Of a stretch of DNA of 64,000 nucleotides, positions 12,724 to 25,547 are shown piece after piece. A model generated the notes under the pieces. The model saw only the letters and a list, made by a program, of their open reading frames with translations, was not told the DNA's origin and searched no databases. The DNA is taken from NCBI RefSeq assembly GCF_041260155.1, contig NC_091932.1, positions 32,560,338 to 32,624,337 of the forward strand, in the 5' to 3' direction. The first letter of the stretch is position 1; each line of letters begins with the position of its first letter. The DNA is from Ptychodera flava. Taxonomy: Eukaryota > Hemichordata > Enteropneusta > Ptychoderidae. The translations under genes and the position numbers were made by a program.

Positions 12724-13203
12724 AACACGATTGAACTAATTTGGGATAATTGGATGGTGAAATAATGCCGATTCAATCTACAACTGTAATCTCATCCGCT
12801 TTTCTTTTTGCATTACACACTTGTTTTTCTGAGTAAGGCAAAAGTAATTAAATTCTTTCTTTTGCGTCCACCCTAAATGAGAAAAGGTACGCGTTGAAGC
12901 GGCTGAAAAACACACACAAGAAAATTAACACAATGTAATTTGATTGCAGCAAATAAAAATTTGTAACAAAATTTTAATTCAGAAAAGCTAAGCGGTCATG
13001 TCCTAAAATTTCCTATTCAAATAAATTGTGTCTGTTTTTCATGAAAACCTTAAAAACCTAAGCGGGTGGGAACGCAAAACAAAGAATTTAATTACTTTGG
13101 CCTAATTTGTATTATTGCAACATTCAACTATCTGGCATCTAACACTTTGAGAAATTTAAAAAATATGAAAATCCAATTGTCCCAAATTAGTTCCAATCGT
13201 GTT
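12724..13203. mobile_element. MITE family A, copy 1, with 4-bp target duplication (carries a nested MITE)
   Basis: The ends are AACACGATTGAACTAATTTG and its reverse complement, about 33 bp with a few mismatches. They are flanked by TGTA at 12720-12723 and 13204-13207. Without the nested insertion (12837-13102) it is about the size of copy 2 at 45001-45212, and its internal words (TTACACACTTGTTTTT, ATTGCAACATTCA) match. The superfamily is not assigned; a non-TTAA 4-bp duplication would fit a Chapaev- or Ginger-like transposase. Confidence 0.85.
12837..13102. mobile_element. Nested Harbinger-like MITE, 266 bp
   Basis: The terminal inverted repeats are about 31 bp: GGCAAAAGTAATTAAATTCT at the left, and the right end reads in reverse as GGCCAAAGTAATTAAATTCT. 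The direct flanks are TAA at 12834-12836 and 13103-13105. A GG(C)-type terminus plus a TAA duplication is the PIF/Harbinger pattern. Copies 2 and 3 of MITE family A lack this insert, which confirms the nesting. Confidence 0.85.
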
Positions 13204-13207
13204 TGTA

Positions 13208-14169
13208 GTCAAATAACAGTCAGAAAGAACATTGGATATGGCAGGACTGCCTACCTCAAAAAGTATGATGAAGAAATCTGGGTTTTTTTTAAATTTTTTT
13301 TTGTACAAAAATTGATCAGAGCACATCTTATGCACATATCAGAGAGATGGCAGTACTTTTGAGTAAACCATGATATTCTCTTTGAACATTTTTATCATGA
13401 CAGCCCTCATTACAAATAACTTGCCGTTTTTAACAAAATCAGATGTCTTCAAATGCATCACCTGTAAATTCCTGCCTTCATTGTGATTCAAAAAGCTCAA
13501 GAAAAAAAGCAAAACATAATGAAATTCCAGATGCAAAAAAGCCAAACACACACATTCAAACAAAAAGAATAATTGATAGAATGACTCCTACACTATCACG
13601 CAAATCAACATTGTGCTGGGTGCTTTTAATAAATGAAAGTCACCATAGGTTACAATACTTGAAAATTTTGTACAGCCATTACTCTATATTTTGAGTACAA
13701 AATTTCATAGTCTTATTTTGTGAAATTACTATAACTTGACATAAATTGACCTCTATATAAAAATAATGATGTAGTGTACTTGTCCTTAATACAGCTTGTT
13801 TTCAATCTCTGTATGTTTAGAGAAGTGAAAGTAACTGTTGTTAACTTGATGCCATCATTTCCCATTGACACAATATTGTAACATTGCAGAGTACATACAT
13901 ATTTAAAGTTGTTTCTAATCTTGGGCAAAAAACAAAGCTACTCATTCTGAATGACAACAATTCTTCACAGAAGTATTAGTGGGACAGGTCAAGGGTTGAG
14001 TATGTCTGAGACCAAGACCACAAGCATACTAAAAGGTTAAACACTTATGAAAATCAACCTCAAAAGTTCACCGACGATCAGTTAATACTAGCAGTTCATG
14101 CGCAGTCCTTATATTCAAATTTTGCCTTAACTTTCCCCAGTTTGTAGCCGGATCAATGCCTTACTTTTA
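13208..14169. other. Non-coding, nothing recognised
   Basis: AT-rich sequence with short open frames on both strands and no family signal. Confidence 0.35.
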
Positions 14170-14643
14170 TCATAGAAAAAAAAGTTTACAATGTGTCATA
14201 AAGTTTTGTGGTTTCATGTATGATAACATTGCTTTCAATTTCTTCACATGCGAATTGGCTTGTTCCACAACTTGGCTGTTGAGATGACGCCATTGAGGGT
14301 AAATATCCAAATTGTAAGCCTTAGAACAACCTGAAAAAAATGAATACAAAAAGTTACATAGACATGCCAATTATTTCAATGCCACATGGATAGTTTGTTA
14401 CAAAAGACAGCCCCTGTAACTTTTATTTTGAGCGAATAAAAGTTGCATGAGTTTAGATATGATTAATGAAACTAGTTGAAATTTATACACTAATTGTACC
14501 GAGACGACTTTATGTTTATTGTTATCCAGACATATAGATAATTTTCTAATCACACAGAAAATTTTAGTTACAGGTGGAAATTGAATGAGGTGAGGTGTGT
14601 CCGTGCCTTTCAGCTCATTAACGCAGATATATATATATAGATC

Positions 14644-14675
<32 letters not shown>

Positions 14676-14820
14676 TAGATATATATCTTACCCTTGGATA
14701 AGGAAGTGGTACATGTAATCCGGAAGCAATGGTATGTGGATCAAATAAAGTCCCATATTGATGATACCATCCTTGATACCATCATAACTGGACACAAAAG
14801 TACATTCCTTGTTAGAGCAC
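14170..14820 (-). pseudogene. Fragments of a Cys-containing transposase-like (KDZ- or HMGXB3-like) gene
   Basis: Two exon-like blocks are seen on the minus strand. The upstream one (about 14690-14819) follows TTTCTTTACAG and reads CSNKECTFVSSYDGIKDGII, then a stretch ending PDYMYHFLIQG before GTAAGA. The downstream one (14170-14328) follows TTTTTTTCAG and reads GCSKAYNLDIYPQ, then NSQVVEQANSHVKKLKAML, SYMKPQNFM and a stop. The Cys-rich start and the N..VVEQ.NS..K core recall KDZ-type transposases and their domesticated relatives; this is from memory and uncertain. The obvious donor and acceptor are out of phase, so the locus may be broken or the junction misplaced. A GATA microsatellite (14632-14690) abuts the upstream block. 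Confidence 0.45.
14628..14690. repeat. (AT)n / (GATA)n microsatellite
   Basis: ATATATATATAG followed by repeated GATA units and a short ATAT tail. Confidence 0.95.
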
Positions 14821-15465
14821 CTGTAAAGAAACACTGTTGTGAAGAAAAATATAATTCATAGTCAGAAGATATCAGTATGCTAGGTAAATGCAAAACTATC
14901 AACACTTCAACTTAGTGCATTAGAGCTCCACTAGCTGTAACTTTTGGGATTTTTTCAATTTCTTTTTATTGTCTGCTAATCCCTCATCAATCCAAAACAT
15001 CTACATTTTAGTATGCATATGTCGATATTGCACTGGATCAATTAATAAATGAAAGCAATACTGGGTATTTTTTCCCGTTTTTGTGCTGGACAGAAAAAAT
15101 AGCAAAGAATGTCCAAAAATTACAATATTGAAGGTTTTATTAAAATTAAAAATCCTTAACAACCTTCATTAAATTTCAAAGCAATTTGATATGCAATCTC
15201 AAAGAGGATGATTGTTTTTACCCAAATGGGAAAGAAGCCTGACAAAATATATAAACATATTTTTTACGACAATGTAAAGATACTGAAGTAAGGTTGCCCA
15301 AAGAAATATAACCACATGATGAACAAATTTGACAGAGGTCAAACCTTGGATAATGATGACCAAGTTTCAAAGCAGTTTTAGAGAAAACATTTTTTTAAAA
15401 AGTTTCCCAAAAATACAAAATAATGAAAATGTTGCCACATTTTGAGGGCACTAAATTATTGGTGA

Positions 15466-15522
15466 CATACATACATATGTACATATGTACATACGTACGT
15501 ACGTACATACATACATGTGACC
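15466..15522. repeat. (ACAT/ACGT)n microsatellite
   Basis: Tetranucleotide repeats of CATA/TGTA/CGTA type. The overlapping minus-strand open frame with many Tyr, Met and Cys residues is an artefact of this repeat. Confidence 0.9.
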
Positions 15523-16970
15523 AGTACAGACAGGCAGGCAGACAGATGTACATACAGATATACTGATGCTGCTGATGTACCATATATGTAAATCTATTAT
15601 GAATCAAAAATCAATTTAAGTTGTAATAATTTTATTCACAAATACAGAGATGGTTCAATATTTGACTAGCACAAGTTCATGTAAGGGGCCAGCGATAATA
15701 AAAGTTGACGCACAAGAAACGTAATTCCTTCATTTTACTTGAAACCCCCTCCCTCCCCCCTTAAAACGAAAGTTTGTATGCAAAATAAATTTCGTATTAT
15801 GATGCCGATTCTGACAAACCCACAAGTACCTCTCTGAACTGCATGCCCATCAAAAAATACCGGAAGTGCACATGAATTAATAAACCTTCACTTTACGCGT
15901 TTCACTTTTTGAGACATAATATTTCAATGTATTTCGTACGTAGGGAAACGTTTCACGTACTTGTTTCACTTTGAAAAAGCATACAAGTTTTTATTTCACA
16001 TTTATGTCTTTTCATTGTCTTTTTTGTCTCCGTATTTTGTGGTCATTTTGTTCTCGATGAACGCGAAGGTAGTATTGTGTTCTCGCCAAAGTCGCACTTC
16101 AAAAAACACTAGACGAAAATCCTTATGCGATTTTGCACACACAAAACGAAATGAGCTTTTACCTCTCCCCCCCCCCCTAAACGAACGAATTACGTTTGTT
16201 GTGCGTCAGCTTTTATTTTCGATGGCCCTTAATGTAAATGTGTTTGTTCCAAACAAATTAGAAAATGCCTTATTTACCCGATGACATAATCGGTTCGGCT
16301 GGAGCAATTGTGGCAACTTACTAATATCATATTCTGCTTGTCCACAAATCTGCACTTAATTTCTACAACTTGAAACCAGATCACACCTTGTCCTTTTCAT
16401 TACTATGTAAATAAAATTAGAAAATATTCATGTACCTGAAAAGTGCAGTGCTCATTACGTAGTTTAATTTATAAAATATACATGAACCTTCTGCTAAAAA
16501 ATGGGATTGCAACATTTCTGCCAAGAATACATAACTTAGGAATGGAACTTTGATGTACAAGTCAACAATCATCATTTATGTGATGATATGATGAAGGTGT
16601 AATTGTATGGATCAACTAACTATTAGTAAAGCAATGTATATTAAAGGATACTATTTGTAACTTTGGGTTATCTTTTTAGGGTCATCAACTGCAATTTCTC
16701 TTTCAGTGCCCTACAGAATAGTAAAATTCCCAATGTACCGTTTGCCTGTAAATGTGTGATAACCATTGTAACAGTAATTGTTATTGTTGTTAAAGTCCGG
16801 ACAGTTTTTCACAAAAAATATGCCATTGTACAAATGCCATCTCAATTGAAGAGCTAAATACTGGGAATTTCATCCTGACTCAGGGAAATGAAAAAGAAAG
16901 TGCCGGTAACACACAATACAGAAATAATGAAAAAATAGCGTATGTTACAGATGAAAAAACTTTAAGAGAT
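15523..16970. other. Non-coding, nothing recognised
   Basis: AT-rich with short pyrimidine runs (CCCTCCCTCCCCCC near 15750 and a C10 run near 16170). The open frames are short and show no motifs. Confidence 0.35.
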
Positions 16971-16974
16971 GAAT

Positions 16975-19900
16975 AGATATTTACTTAAATTTATTTGACT
17001 TTGTAGATCTGTAAAGTAAAACTCTTGATATCTAGCATGAAAACAGGTACCTCAAGAACATTGATGGGATCAGGGAGGTAAACTATGATAATTCATAATT
17101 AATAATGAGTAATTATCATCACATTGAATGTTAATGTGACTTAATTTGTAGTTAACCTAGAATCTTGAGTTGATTTGACTTTGTGGACCTGTAAATAAAA
17201 ACCTTGATATCTGATCTGAAAAAAGTACCCTAAGAACCTTGAGGATTTTGTGGAGATAAAATATGATAATTCATGATTAATAATGAGCGATTATCATCAC
17301 ACTGAAACTACATATGACTTTGCAACCAAGAACTTTGAGTTGATTTGACTTTGACCATCTTTACAAATTACAACCTCTTTATCTGGTCTGAAAAGGATAC
17401 CTTAAGAAACTTGAGGATATTGCTGAGATAAAATATGATAATTCAAAATAAAAAATGAGTAATTATCATCACATTGAATATAAATGTGACTTTGTAACTC
17501 ACAACCATGACTTGATTTGACTTTGTATGCTATTGTAAGGGTGTAAAAATAAGAACCTTGGTATTTGGTATCTGAGAAAATAAGAACCTTGGTATTTGGT
17601 ATCTGAGAAATTAAGAACCTTGATATCTGGTCTGGAAATAGGTACCTAAGAACCTTGATGATATCAGGGAGGTAAAATATGATAATTCCTAATTAATAAT
17701 GAGTTATTATCATAATTAAATATAAGTATTACTTCTTTGTAACCTAGAACCTAGAGTTGATTTGACTTTGTAGTTCTGTAAAAAATAAGAAGCTAGATAT
17801 ATGGTCTGGAAATCAGTACCTTAAGAACCATGATGGTATCAGGGAGATAAAATCTGATAATGCATAATAAATAATACGTAATCAGTAACACACTGAATAC
17901 AGGTATGACTTTTTGACCGGAAAACCTTGAGTTGATTTGACTTTATTGGTCTGTTAAATTAAGAATCTTGATATTTTAATGAAAATGGCACCTTTAGAAC
18001 CTTGATGGTGTAAGGGAAATGAAATATGATCATTAATAATTAATAAAAATTGATTATTAGCACATTGAATATAAATATGAATTTGTGTTTAAGAAAGAAG
18101 AGTTGATTTGACTTTGTAGGGCTGTAAAAATAAGAACCTTGGTATTTGGTATCTGAGAAAATAAGAACCTTGGTATTTGGTATCTGAGAAAATAAGAACC
18201 TTGATATCTTGTCTGGAAATAGGTACCTAAGAACCTTGATGATATCAGGGATATGATAATTCATAGTTAATTATAATGAATTATTATCATATTGGAATAT
18301 AAATATGACCAATCCGTAACCTAGATCCTTGAGTTGATTTGACTTTGTAGGTCTGTAAAAATAAGAACCTTGGTAATTGGTATCTGAGAAAATAAGAACC
18401 TTGATATCTTGTCTGGAAATAGGTACCTTAAGAACCTTGATGATATCAGGGAGGTAAATATGATAATTCCTAATTAATAATGAGTTATTATCATAATTGA
18501 ATATAAATATGACTTCTTTGTAAACTAGAACCTTGAGCTGATTTGACTTTGTAGTTCTGTAAAATTAAGAACCTTGATATATGGTCTGGAAATCATTACC
18601 TTAAGAACCTTGATGGTGTAAGGGAAATTAAATATGATCATTAATAATTAACAAAATTAATTATTAGCACACTGAATATAAATATGAATTAGTGTTTAAG
18701 AGAGAAGACTTGATTTGACTTTGTAGGTCTGTAAAAATAAGAACCTTGGTATTTGGTATCTGAGAAAATAAGAACCTTGATATCTTGTCTGGAAATAGGT
18801 ACCTAAGAACCTTGATTGTATCAGGGAGGTAAAATATGATCATTCATAATTAATAATGACTTATTTTCAAGTTGGAATATAAATATGACCACTTTGTAAC
18901 CTAGAACCTTGAGTAAACTTCACTTTGTATAAGAACCTTGATCTCTGGTCTGGAAATAGGTACATAAGAACCTTGACAGTATCAGTGATGTGAAATATGA
19001 TAATTCATAATTAATAATGATTATTTTCACATTTGAATACAAATATGACTACTTTGTAACCTAGAACCTTGAGTTAATATCACTTCGTATAAGAACCTTG
19101 ATATCTGATCTGGAAATAGGTCTATAAGAACCTTGACAGTATCAGGGAGGCAAAATATGATAATTCATAATTAATATTGAGTTATTATCATATTGGAATA
19201 TAAATATGACTTCTTTGTAAACTAGAACCTTGAGCTGATTTGACTTTGTAGTTCTGTAAAATTAAGAACCTTGAAATATGGTCTGGAAATCATTACCTTA
19301 AGAACCTTGATGGTGTAAGGGAAATTAAATATGATCATTAATAATTAATAAAATTAATTATTAGCACACTGAATATAAATATGAATTAGTGTTTAAGAGA
19401 GAAGACTTGATTTGACTTTGTAGGTCTGTAAAAATAAGAACCTTGGTATTTGGTATCTGAGAAAATAAGAACCTTGATATCTTGTCTGGAAATAGGTACC
19501 TAAGAACCTTGATTGTATCAGGGAGGTAAAATATGATAATTCATAATTAATAATGACTTATTTTCATGTTGGAATATAAATATGACCACTCTGTAACCTA
19601 GAACATTGAGTAAACTTCACTTTGTATAAGAACCTTGATCTCTGGTCTGGAAATAGGTACATAAGAACCTTGACAGTATCAGTGATGTGAAATATGATAA
19701 TTCATAATTAATAATGATTATTTTCACATTTGAATATAAATATGACTACTTTGTAACCTAGAACCTTGAGTAAACTTCACTTTGTATAAGAACCTTGATC
19801 TCTGGTCTGGAAATAGGTACCTAAGAACCTTGACAGTATCAGTGATGTGAAATATGATAATTCATAATTAATAATGATTATTTTCACATTTGAATACAAA

Positions 19901-21190
19901 TATGACTACTTTGTAACCTAGAACCTTGAGTTAATATCACTTCGTATAAGAACCTTGATATCTGATCTGGAAATAGGTCTATAAGAACCTTGACAGTATC
20001 AGGGAGGCAAAATATGATAATTCATAATTAATATTGAGTGATTATCATATTGGAATGTAAATATGTCCTCTTTGTAACCTAGAACCTTGAGAATTTCACT
20101 TTGTAGGTCTGTAATAATAAGAACCTTGATATTTGGTCTGGAAATCAGTACTTAAGATCCTTGATGGTGTAAGGGAAATGAACTATGATCATTAATAACT
20201 AATACAAATTAATTATTAGCACACTGAATATAAATATGAATTTGTATTTAAGAAAGAAGAGTTGATTTGACTTTGTAGGTCTGTAAAAATAAGAACCTTG
20301 GTATTTGGTATCTGAGAAAATAAGAACCTTGGTATTTGGTATCTGAGAAAATAAGAACCTTGATATCTTGTCTGGAATTAGGTACGTAAGAACCTTGATA
20401 GTATCAGGGAGGAAAAATATGATCATTCATAATTAATAATGACTTATTTTCATGTTGGAATATAAATATGACCACTTTGTAACCTATAACCTTGAGTTAA
20501 TTTCACTTTGTACAAGAACCTTGATCTCTGGTCTGGAAATAGTTACATAAGAACCTTGATAGTATCAGGGAGGCAATTATTTTAAAATATGATAATTCTT
20601 AATTAATAATGAATTATTTTCATGTTGGAATATAGATATGACCACTTTGTAACCTAGAACCTGGAGCTAATTTCACTTTGTATAAGAACCTTGATATCTG
20701 GTCTGGAAATAGGTACATAAGAACCTTGATGGTATCAGGGAGGCAAAATATGATAATTCATAATTAATATTGAGTTATTATCGTATTGGAATATAAATAT
20801 GACCTCTTTGTAACCTACTAACCTTGAGAATTTCACTTTGTAGGCGATCTGTAAAAATAAGAACCCTAGGTACCTGAAAAAATAAGAACCTTGATATCTG
20901 GTTTGAAAATGGTACCATAAGCACCTTCATGATATGAGGAAGATAAAATATGATCATTAGTAATTGATAACAAGTAATTATTAGCACACTGAATATAAAT
21001 ATGACTTTATGACTAAGAACCTTGAGTTGATTTCTTTGAAGGTCTGTAAAAATAAGAAACTTTACATTAAAATGGTACCTTAAGGACCTTGATGGTATAA
21101 GGGAGATAAAATATTATAATTCATAATTAATAATGAGTGATTATTAGCACACTGAATGTAAATATGACTTTGATTTGACTGAAAATAATT
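16975..21190 (+). repeat. Satellite array B, about 160-240-bp monomers with higher-order structure
   Basis: More than 20 head-to-tail units built on AAGAACCTTGATATCTGGTC, GGTACCTAAGAACCTTGAT, ATCAGGGAGGTAAAATATGA, TAATTCATAATTAATAATGA and TTGATTTGACTTTGTAGGTC. Monomer length varies because the AAGAACCTTGGTATTTGG sub-unit is duplicated in some copies. A block near 18530-18840 recurs almost unchanged about 697 bp later, showing higher-order duplication. The minus-strand open frames across the array are repeat shadows. Confidence 0.95.
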
Positions 21191-22960
21191 ACCTTGAAAT
21201 CTGTAGCTTTCGAACCTCGATATCAGTAAGATAATAGTAATACTGGTTGTCTATATGGTTGTCTTAGGAATCTGTGTACGACACGACAATAGTATAAAAA
21301 GAAACAAAGTCAATATCATGATATTGTTAATACTTGGTGATAGATGCAGATGACTGTATGTGATTGGCAATCTGGATAACGAAAAGCAAGGTATATTACC
21401 GTGTATGGGCCGCTCACACTGTCCTATGTGCTTATCGACCTTGTAGAATCAGTCACAGGATGGTCACATGACACGTTAGCTGTCATTTATTGAGTGAGCT
21501 AGAGGTTCTTAATATATCCTCAACCAATCAGAGCGAGTTTCTAAATGGAGTGTACAGACCGGAATATGGTAGGTATCATACCTCAATAGCTGGGTGAGAG
21601 CGAGGGAATGCTCTGTCCTTCTACCTCCGGCCTCCATGTCATAACAAACTGGCGTCTTTTTATGTTAACGTACTGTCCTTTGACACAGCGATTCCTTTTA
21701 GTTTTCTGTTGCTTATTTTGGTAATTTCGACAGTTGTGCATTGATTTTGACATCATTTTTGACTTCGATCGCTAAAGTGTGTGCTTTTAAAGTTTTATGT
21801 TGACCGATTTACCAAGGAAGTACGCGCACTTCAGAATCACGGCATAATCCGACATGGTAATTTGGCATGATCATCAGATCATACATGATCCGAGATTGCA
21901 CTTTAGCAAGGTCACGATAAATAATGTTGTTTGTTTCACTGTCGTTCAATACCTATATTTCCACTAAAAGACCATTAGAATTTCCTCCTGGCTACTTTGA
22001 AATCGTGCACTGGCATGCATGTAGTTATCAACATCACTATGCTTGTTTGTGGCGAACAAAAACCCATCGGCAATCGCCACGATCTCAAAAGCGTGGCGAC
22101 AGCTGATTTCGTCGAAATTGATAAAACTAAGCAGTCCAAATATATGCTAAAGCAAAATAAAAAACTCTTTATTTAAAGCGCTTACTTGAAATTGTAAAGG
22201 AAGACAAAATATTACAATTACATTCTTGCGATCTTCATGAACTGGCCTTCCGATCACGCTGATACTGAGATCATGGAGGTAGTGCTGAGATAGACAACCA
22301 TAGCCAAAAGCAGCAAAACTCAGCGACAATTCTGAGCTTTATTGACACAATATTTCATATCGCAGTATCAATCAAACTGATTACAAAATCCCTGGATCAG
22401 CGATATTTTAGTGAAATTTCCACATTAATCATAACTTGTTGTGAAAAGTAAACGTGAAACAAAGACGTCGTGTATGCTGTCGATCGACAGCATTGTGTGA
22501 ACCATAAAACCAGCTGGCATGGCATGTGCATTGACTGCACATGATAAAAGCAAGTCGACATTGCAATATCAAACGGTCTACATCTTGTGAAAACAACGAC
22601 GTAGCAGTGAAAGTTGTAATAGTCATCGGTAAAAACTCTTCACTGATGAACTGATAATAGCGTCAAACAAATGAAATTGCATATTTAGAGAAGGAAAACC
22701 AACGTCTCATCGTGGCCTTGAAACAATGGCGGATGTGCGGAGTGGGACTATTCTATTTAGGTAACGGGGGTACGGAGGGACACAGATTCATGAAGGTACT
22801 GGCAAAACGTGCCATTTTCCTAGCGATGCTGTCGCGGGAACTTCAATGTCCCATTGTTGTAACACCTTTTCAATAGTTTTTCTGATCGGAAAAGTAATTT
22901 TATTAACTGTAATGATGTATTATACGCTCATCACCTTTCTGTATCGGGGTTTAACCAGGG
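21191..22960. other. Mostly unique DNA, no gene demonstrated
   Basis: Less AT-rich than the array beside it. One candidate first exon is the ACAATGGCG at about 22724-22731, followed by 12 codons and GTAACG. No matching downstream exon was found before the convergent lectin gene. Confidence 0.3.
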
Positions 22961-22964
22961 TAAG

Positions 22965-23070
22965 AGCACATAAAGTAAAGTGAAGTAAGCCTTTATTGAA
23001 ATCCTATCCCCATTGGGGATCTTGATCATAAAGTGCAATACAGGTTTTGCAAAATCAACAACAAAAGAGT
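22965..23070 (-). mobile_element. Probable retroposon 3' end
   Basis: Read on the minus strand, GATCCCCAATGGGGATAGGA leads to TTTCAATAAAGGCTTACTTC. A short hairpin plus a terminal AATAAAG is typical of LINE or SINE 3' ends. No coding part was recognised. Confidence 0.35.
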
Positions 23071-24168
23071 ATATATAGATGAGGATGTAACATGTTCATC
23101 AATATTTTACTCTTTTTCATTTTTATTTTGGTCTGAGTTCAAACAATTTTCCCAAATCACATAATGATGATTTGTCTGTTCTTGAAAAATGTTTATAAGG
23201 TCTTGTGTGTCTCTGAATGTGTTTTTACAAATGTTTTAATTAGTTTACTTAAACATCATGTCTACTGTGTGGCTAATGAAAGTTGCGTGTGGCTAATAAA
23301 ATTAGGACCAAATTAGCCACACTGAGTAAGTGTGGCTACTAACTTGAAAATCCTACCGCTAACCCTGATTGTATGTCCTTTCCTGCACTACATAATTCAA
23401 AATTAAATATTGTTTTTGGCCTATTCATACTTGAGGGGTAAGCTTATTTAGTCTCATACATTAAAGATGCACTGTTGACCTACAGAGTCCAAACTTTTTA
23501 TCATTGTATTGTAGATAGGTGTACACTCCAAATACTAAGTACAAGTGTGGTGAGTGTAACAAGCAAATGTTTTTTAGTCAATGGTTCATATCAAGGTTGT
23601 TGATACTTAGAATCCACACTTGAACTTATGCTGGAGCGGTAACCAACCAGTTCAAATAACTTTCATTTATGTCAAAACAATTTGACATTTTGCCAAATTT
23701 CACATTTATGGCAATTAATAAACAGTAAGGAGGTACAAAGGACGTCGGTGCCCCGGGCCCCATGTTCTGTACAATGGTTGTCTGTGGGACGCATGATGAC
23801 CCTAGTGTTATATACCAAGATGTACTGCACTAACTATGATGAAACTTGCCATATAAATTGTAATATGCAAGAAATGATAATATTTGGAGCATCATGCCAA
23901 TTAAATGCTAATTTGAATATTGTAATTAGTGAGACAATTCTGAAATTGGTTCACCAATTTTGATAAAACGTGCAAATATTGAAGTGACAGACATTTGGCT
24001 GTGCTGTGAGACATTCAGCAGAGCCATGTTAATTAACAGCTTCGCAGTATTGATGGTATAATCTGAACCAGTGAAGGAAAGGACTGCTGAGTACTTAATG
24101 CCGGATTTGTCATGCCTCTGTCACCTCAGTCCTGTGGTGAAAGAGGTTAGTGATAGCGCCTCCCCTGT

Positions 24169-24640
24169 GTGGAGTGGGAATATGTTAGTAAAACGATAGT
24201 TTGGCCGTTTGAGGGCGCTCTAAATACCATGTACATGTATGAGTGTGACTTGACAGAGACTTTGAATATTAATTGGGATAACATTAAAAAGTCTTTGTTC
24301 CAGCTTTTAAATTCAGATAAAATAGTCAGCAATGTGGTAAATGACCTAAACTGGAAGGTGGTGTATCATAGAGATTTAGTCACAGAAAGTTTGGCAAAAA
24401 TTTTCAAAGTTAGTGATGGGAAATGCCACATCTGTGGGGACGAAGAGACCATTGAACATGCAATTTTTGATTGCAGATATGCAAACGAACCATGGGATAA
24501 ATGCAGATTGTTCTTATCACTTAAAAAAAATGTCAGTAACTGGAGCAGACATTGATGATTCAATCTCAGAAATAATATTTAGTACTTCTTATGTTGAATA
24601 CACTAGCTGGAATATACGAAACTCTGTGTTTTGATAAGAT
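24169..24640 (+). mobile_element. LINE RT C-terminal zinc-knuckle fragment
   Basis: A 128-codon plus-strand frame (24169-24555) contains DLNWKVVYHRDLVTES, then KCHICGDEETIEHAIFDC and a Trp-containing tail (PWDKC). This C-x2-C-x7-H-x4-C pattern is the zf-RVT-like end of L1/Jockey-type polyproteins. A second frame continues with VEYTSWNIRN (compare ...YIW..RN), so a frameshift separates them. The upstream RT is absent, suggesting a 5'-truncated insertion. Confidence 0.75.
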
Positions 24641-25144
24641 AAAGGTTACAATCAGTGCATAAACTCATCAGCCACTATTACCATATCCTGTAATCAATCA
24701 CAAAATTATTGAAACTTGCTACTTATGCTTGCATACCACTCTATGATAAAGACTAGTTAAACTAAATGACAGCCCTGACTCCCTACTACACACGTAAGCA
24801 TGTTCAGTTCATATCTGGTTTTCAATCATGGTCCAAAGATGAAAGAACAGTAGTCTATGAATTACAGAAATTGACTTAAGAGGTAAAGCATCTTTATCAA
24901 CACGTAAGTCGTTTAGACGAATGAGTGAGTACATTAAGCATTGATAGAGGGGAGGATGCAATTTGTTAATGGTTTGGCTTACTGACAAACTACTCTGTTG
25001 CACAGATGTATTTATGATCAGAACAGCACATTCTACGATTTAAAAAACATATTTATGAAATATCAGTAATGGCCGAACTCGTCAATCGAATTCTACAAGT
25101 GTTTTTTTTTTTTTGAACTTGTGTCACCACATTTATAGTTAAAA

Positions 25145-25150
25145 TTTATT
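25145..25150 (-). promoter_or_regulatory. Candidate poly(A) signal of the mosaic lectin gene
   Basis: TTTATT on the plus strand gives AATAAA on the gene strand, about 400 nt beyond the stop codon. It is the nearest AATAAA noticed downstream; use is not proven. Confidence 0.35.
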
Positions 25151-25547
25151 TCTTCGAGATGTATGGAATGTAAAATTGATCATGATCCTCATTGTCATTG
25201 TACCAGGGTTAAAAGGTGATGTAAATTCGGCTCTTACTGTGATATATCCTTGGGTGTTTTCATGCGCTAAAATTCATTTATAGAGTCACCGGTCTGTAAG
25301 TCTATTTTTACTACTGTATTTCTGGAAAGTTGGCTTTTTGTACGATTTGTGTGGGAAGTACGTCAACAGTTACGAAAAATGCGAGGGTGTTTGGGTTAAA
25401 TTGTTATTGAGTGTCAGTTTTTCCAGGTTCATAAAAAAGAAATAGAACTACTGATAATGTCATTTAGAAGGGGCTCGCACCATTCATTTCAGATCAGAGC
25501 TGTTGATCACACAGTAGTTGGCCTGAGACTATATTCACATTTCAAAA

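Noticed and set aside
13066-13362. 98-codon plus-strand open frame
   Set aside because: It begins inside the nested MITE and runs through repeat ends; no protein signal.
18040-20987. Similar 69-75-codon minus-strand open frames repeated along the array
   Set aside because: They are identical shadows of satellite array B, not a gene family.
23270-23340. Repeated TGTGGCTAAT/ATTAGCCACA words
   Set aside because: Short local inverted repeats; too little structure to call an element.
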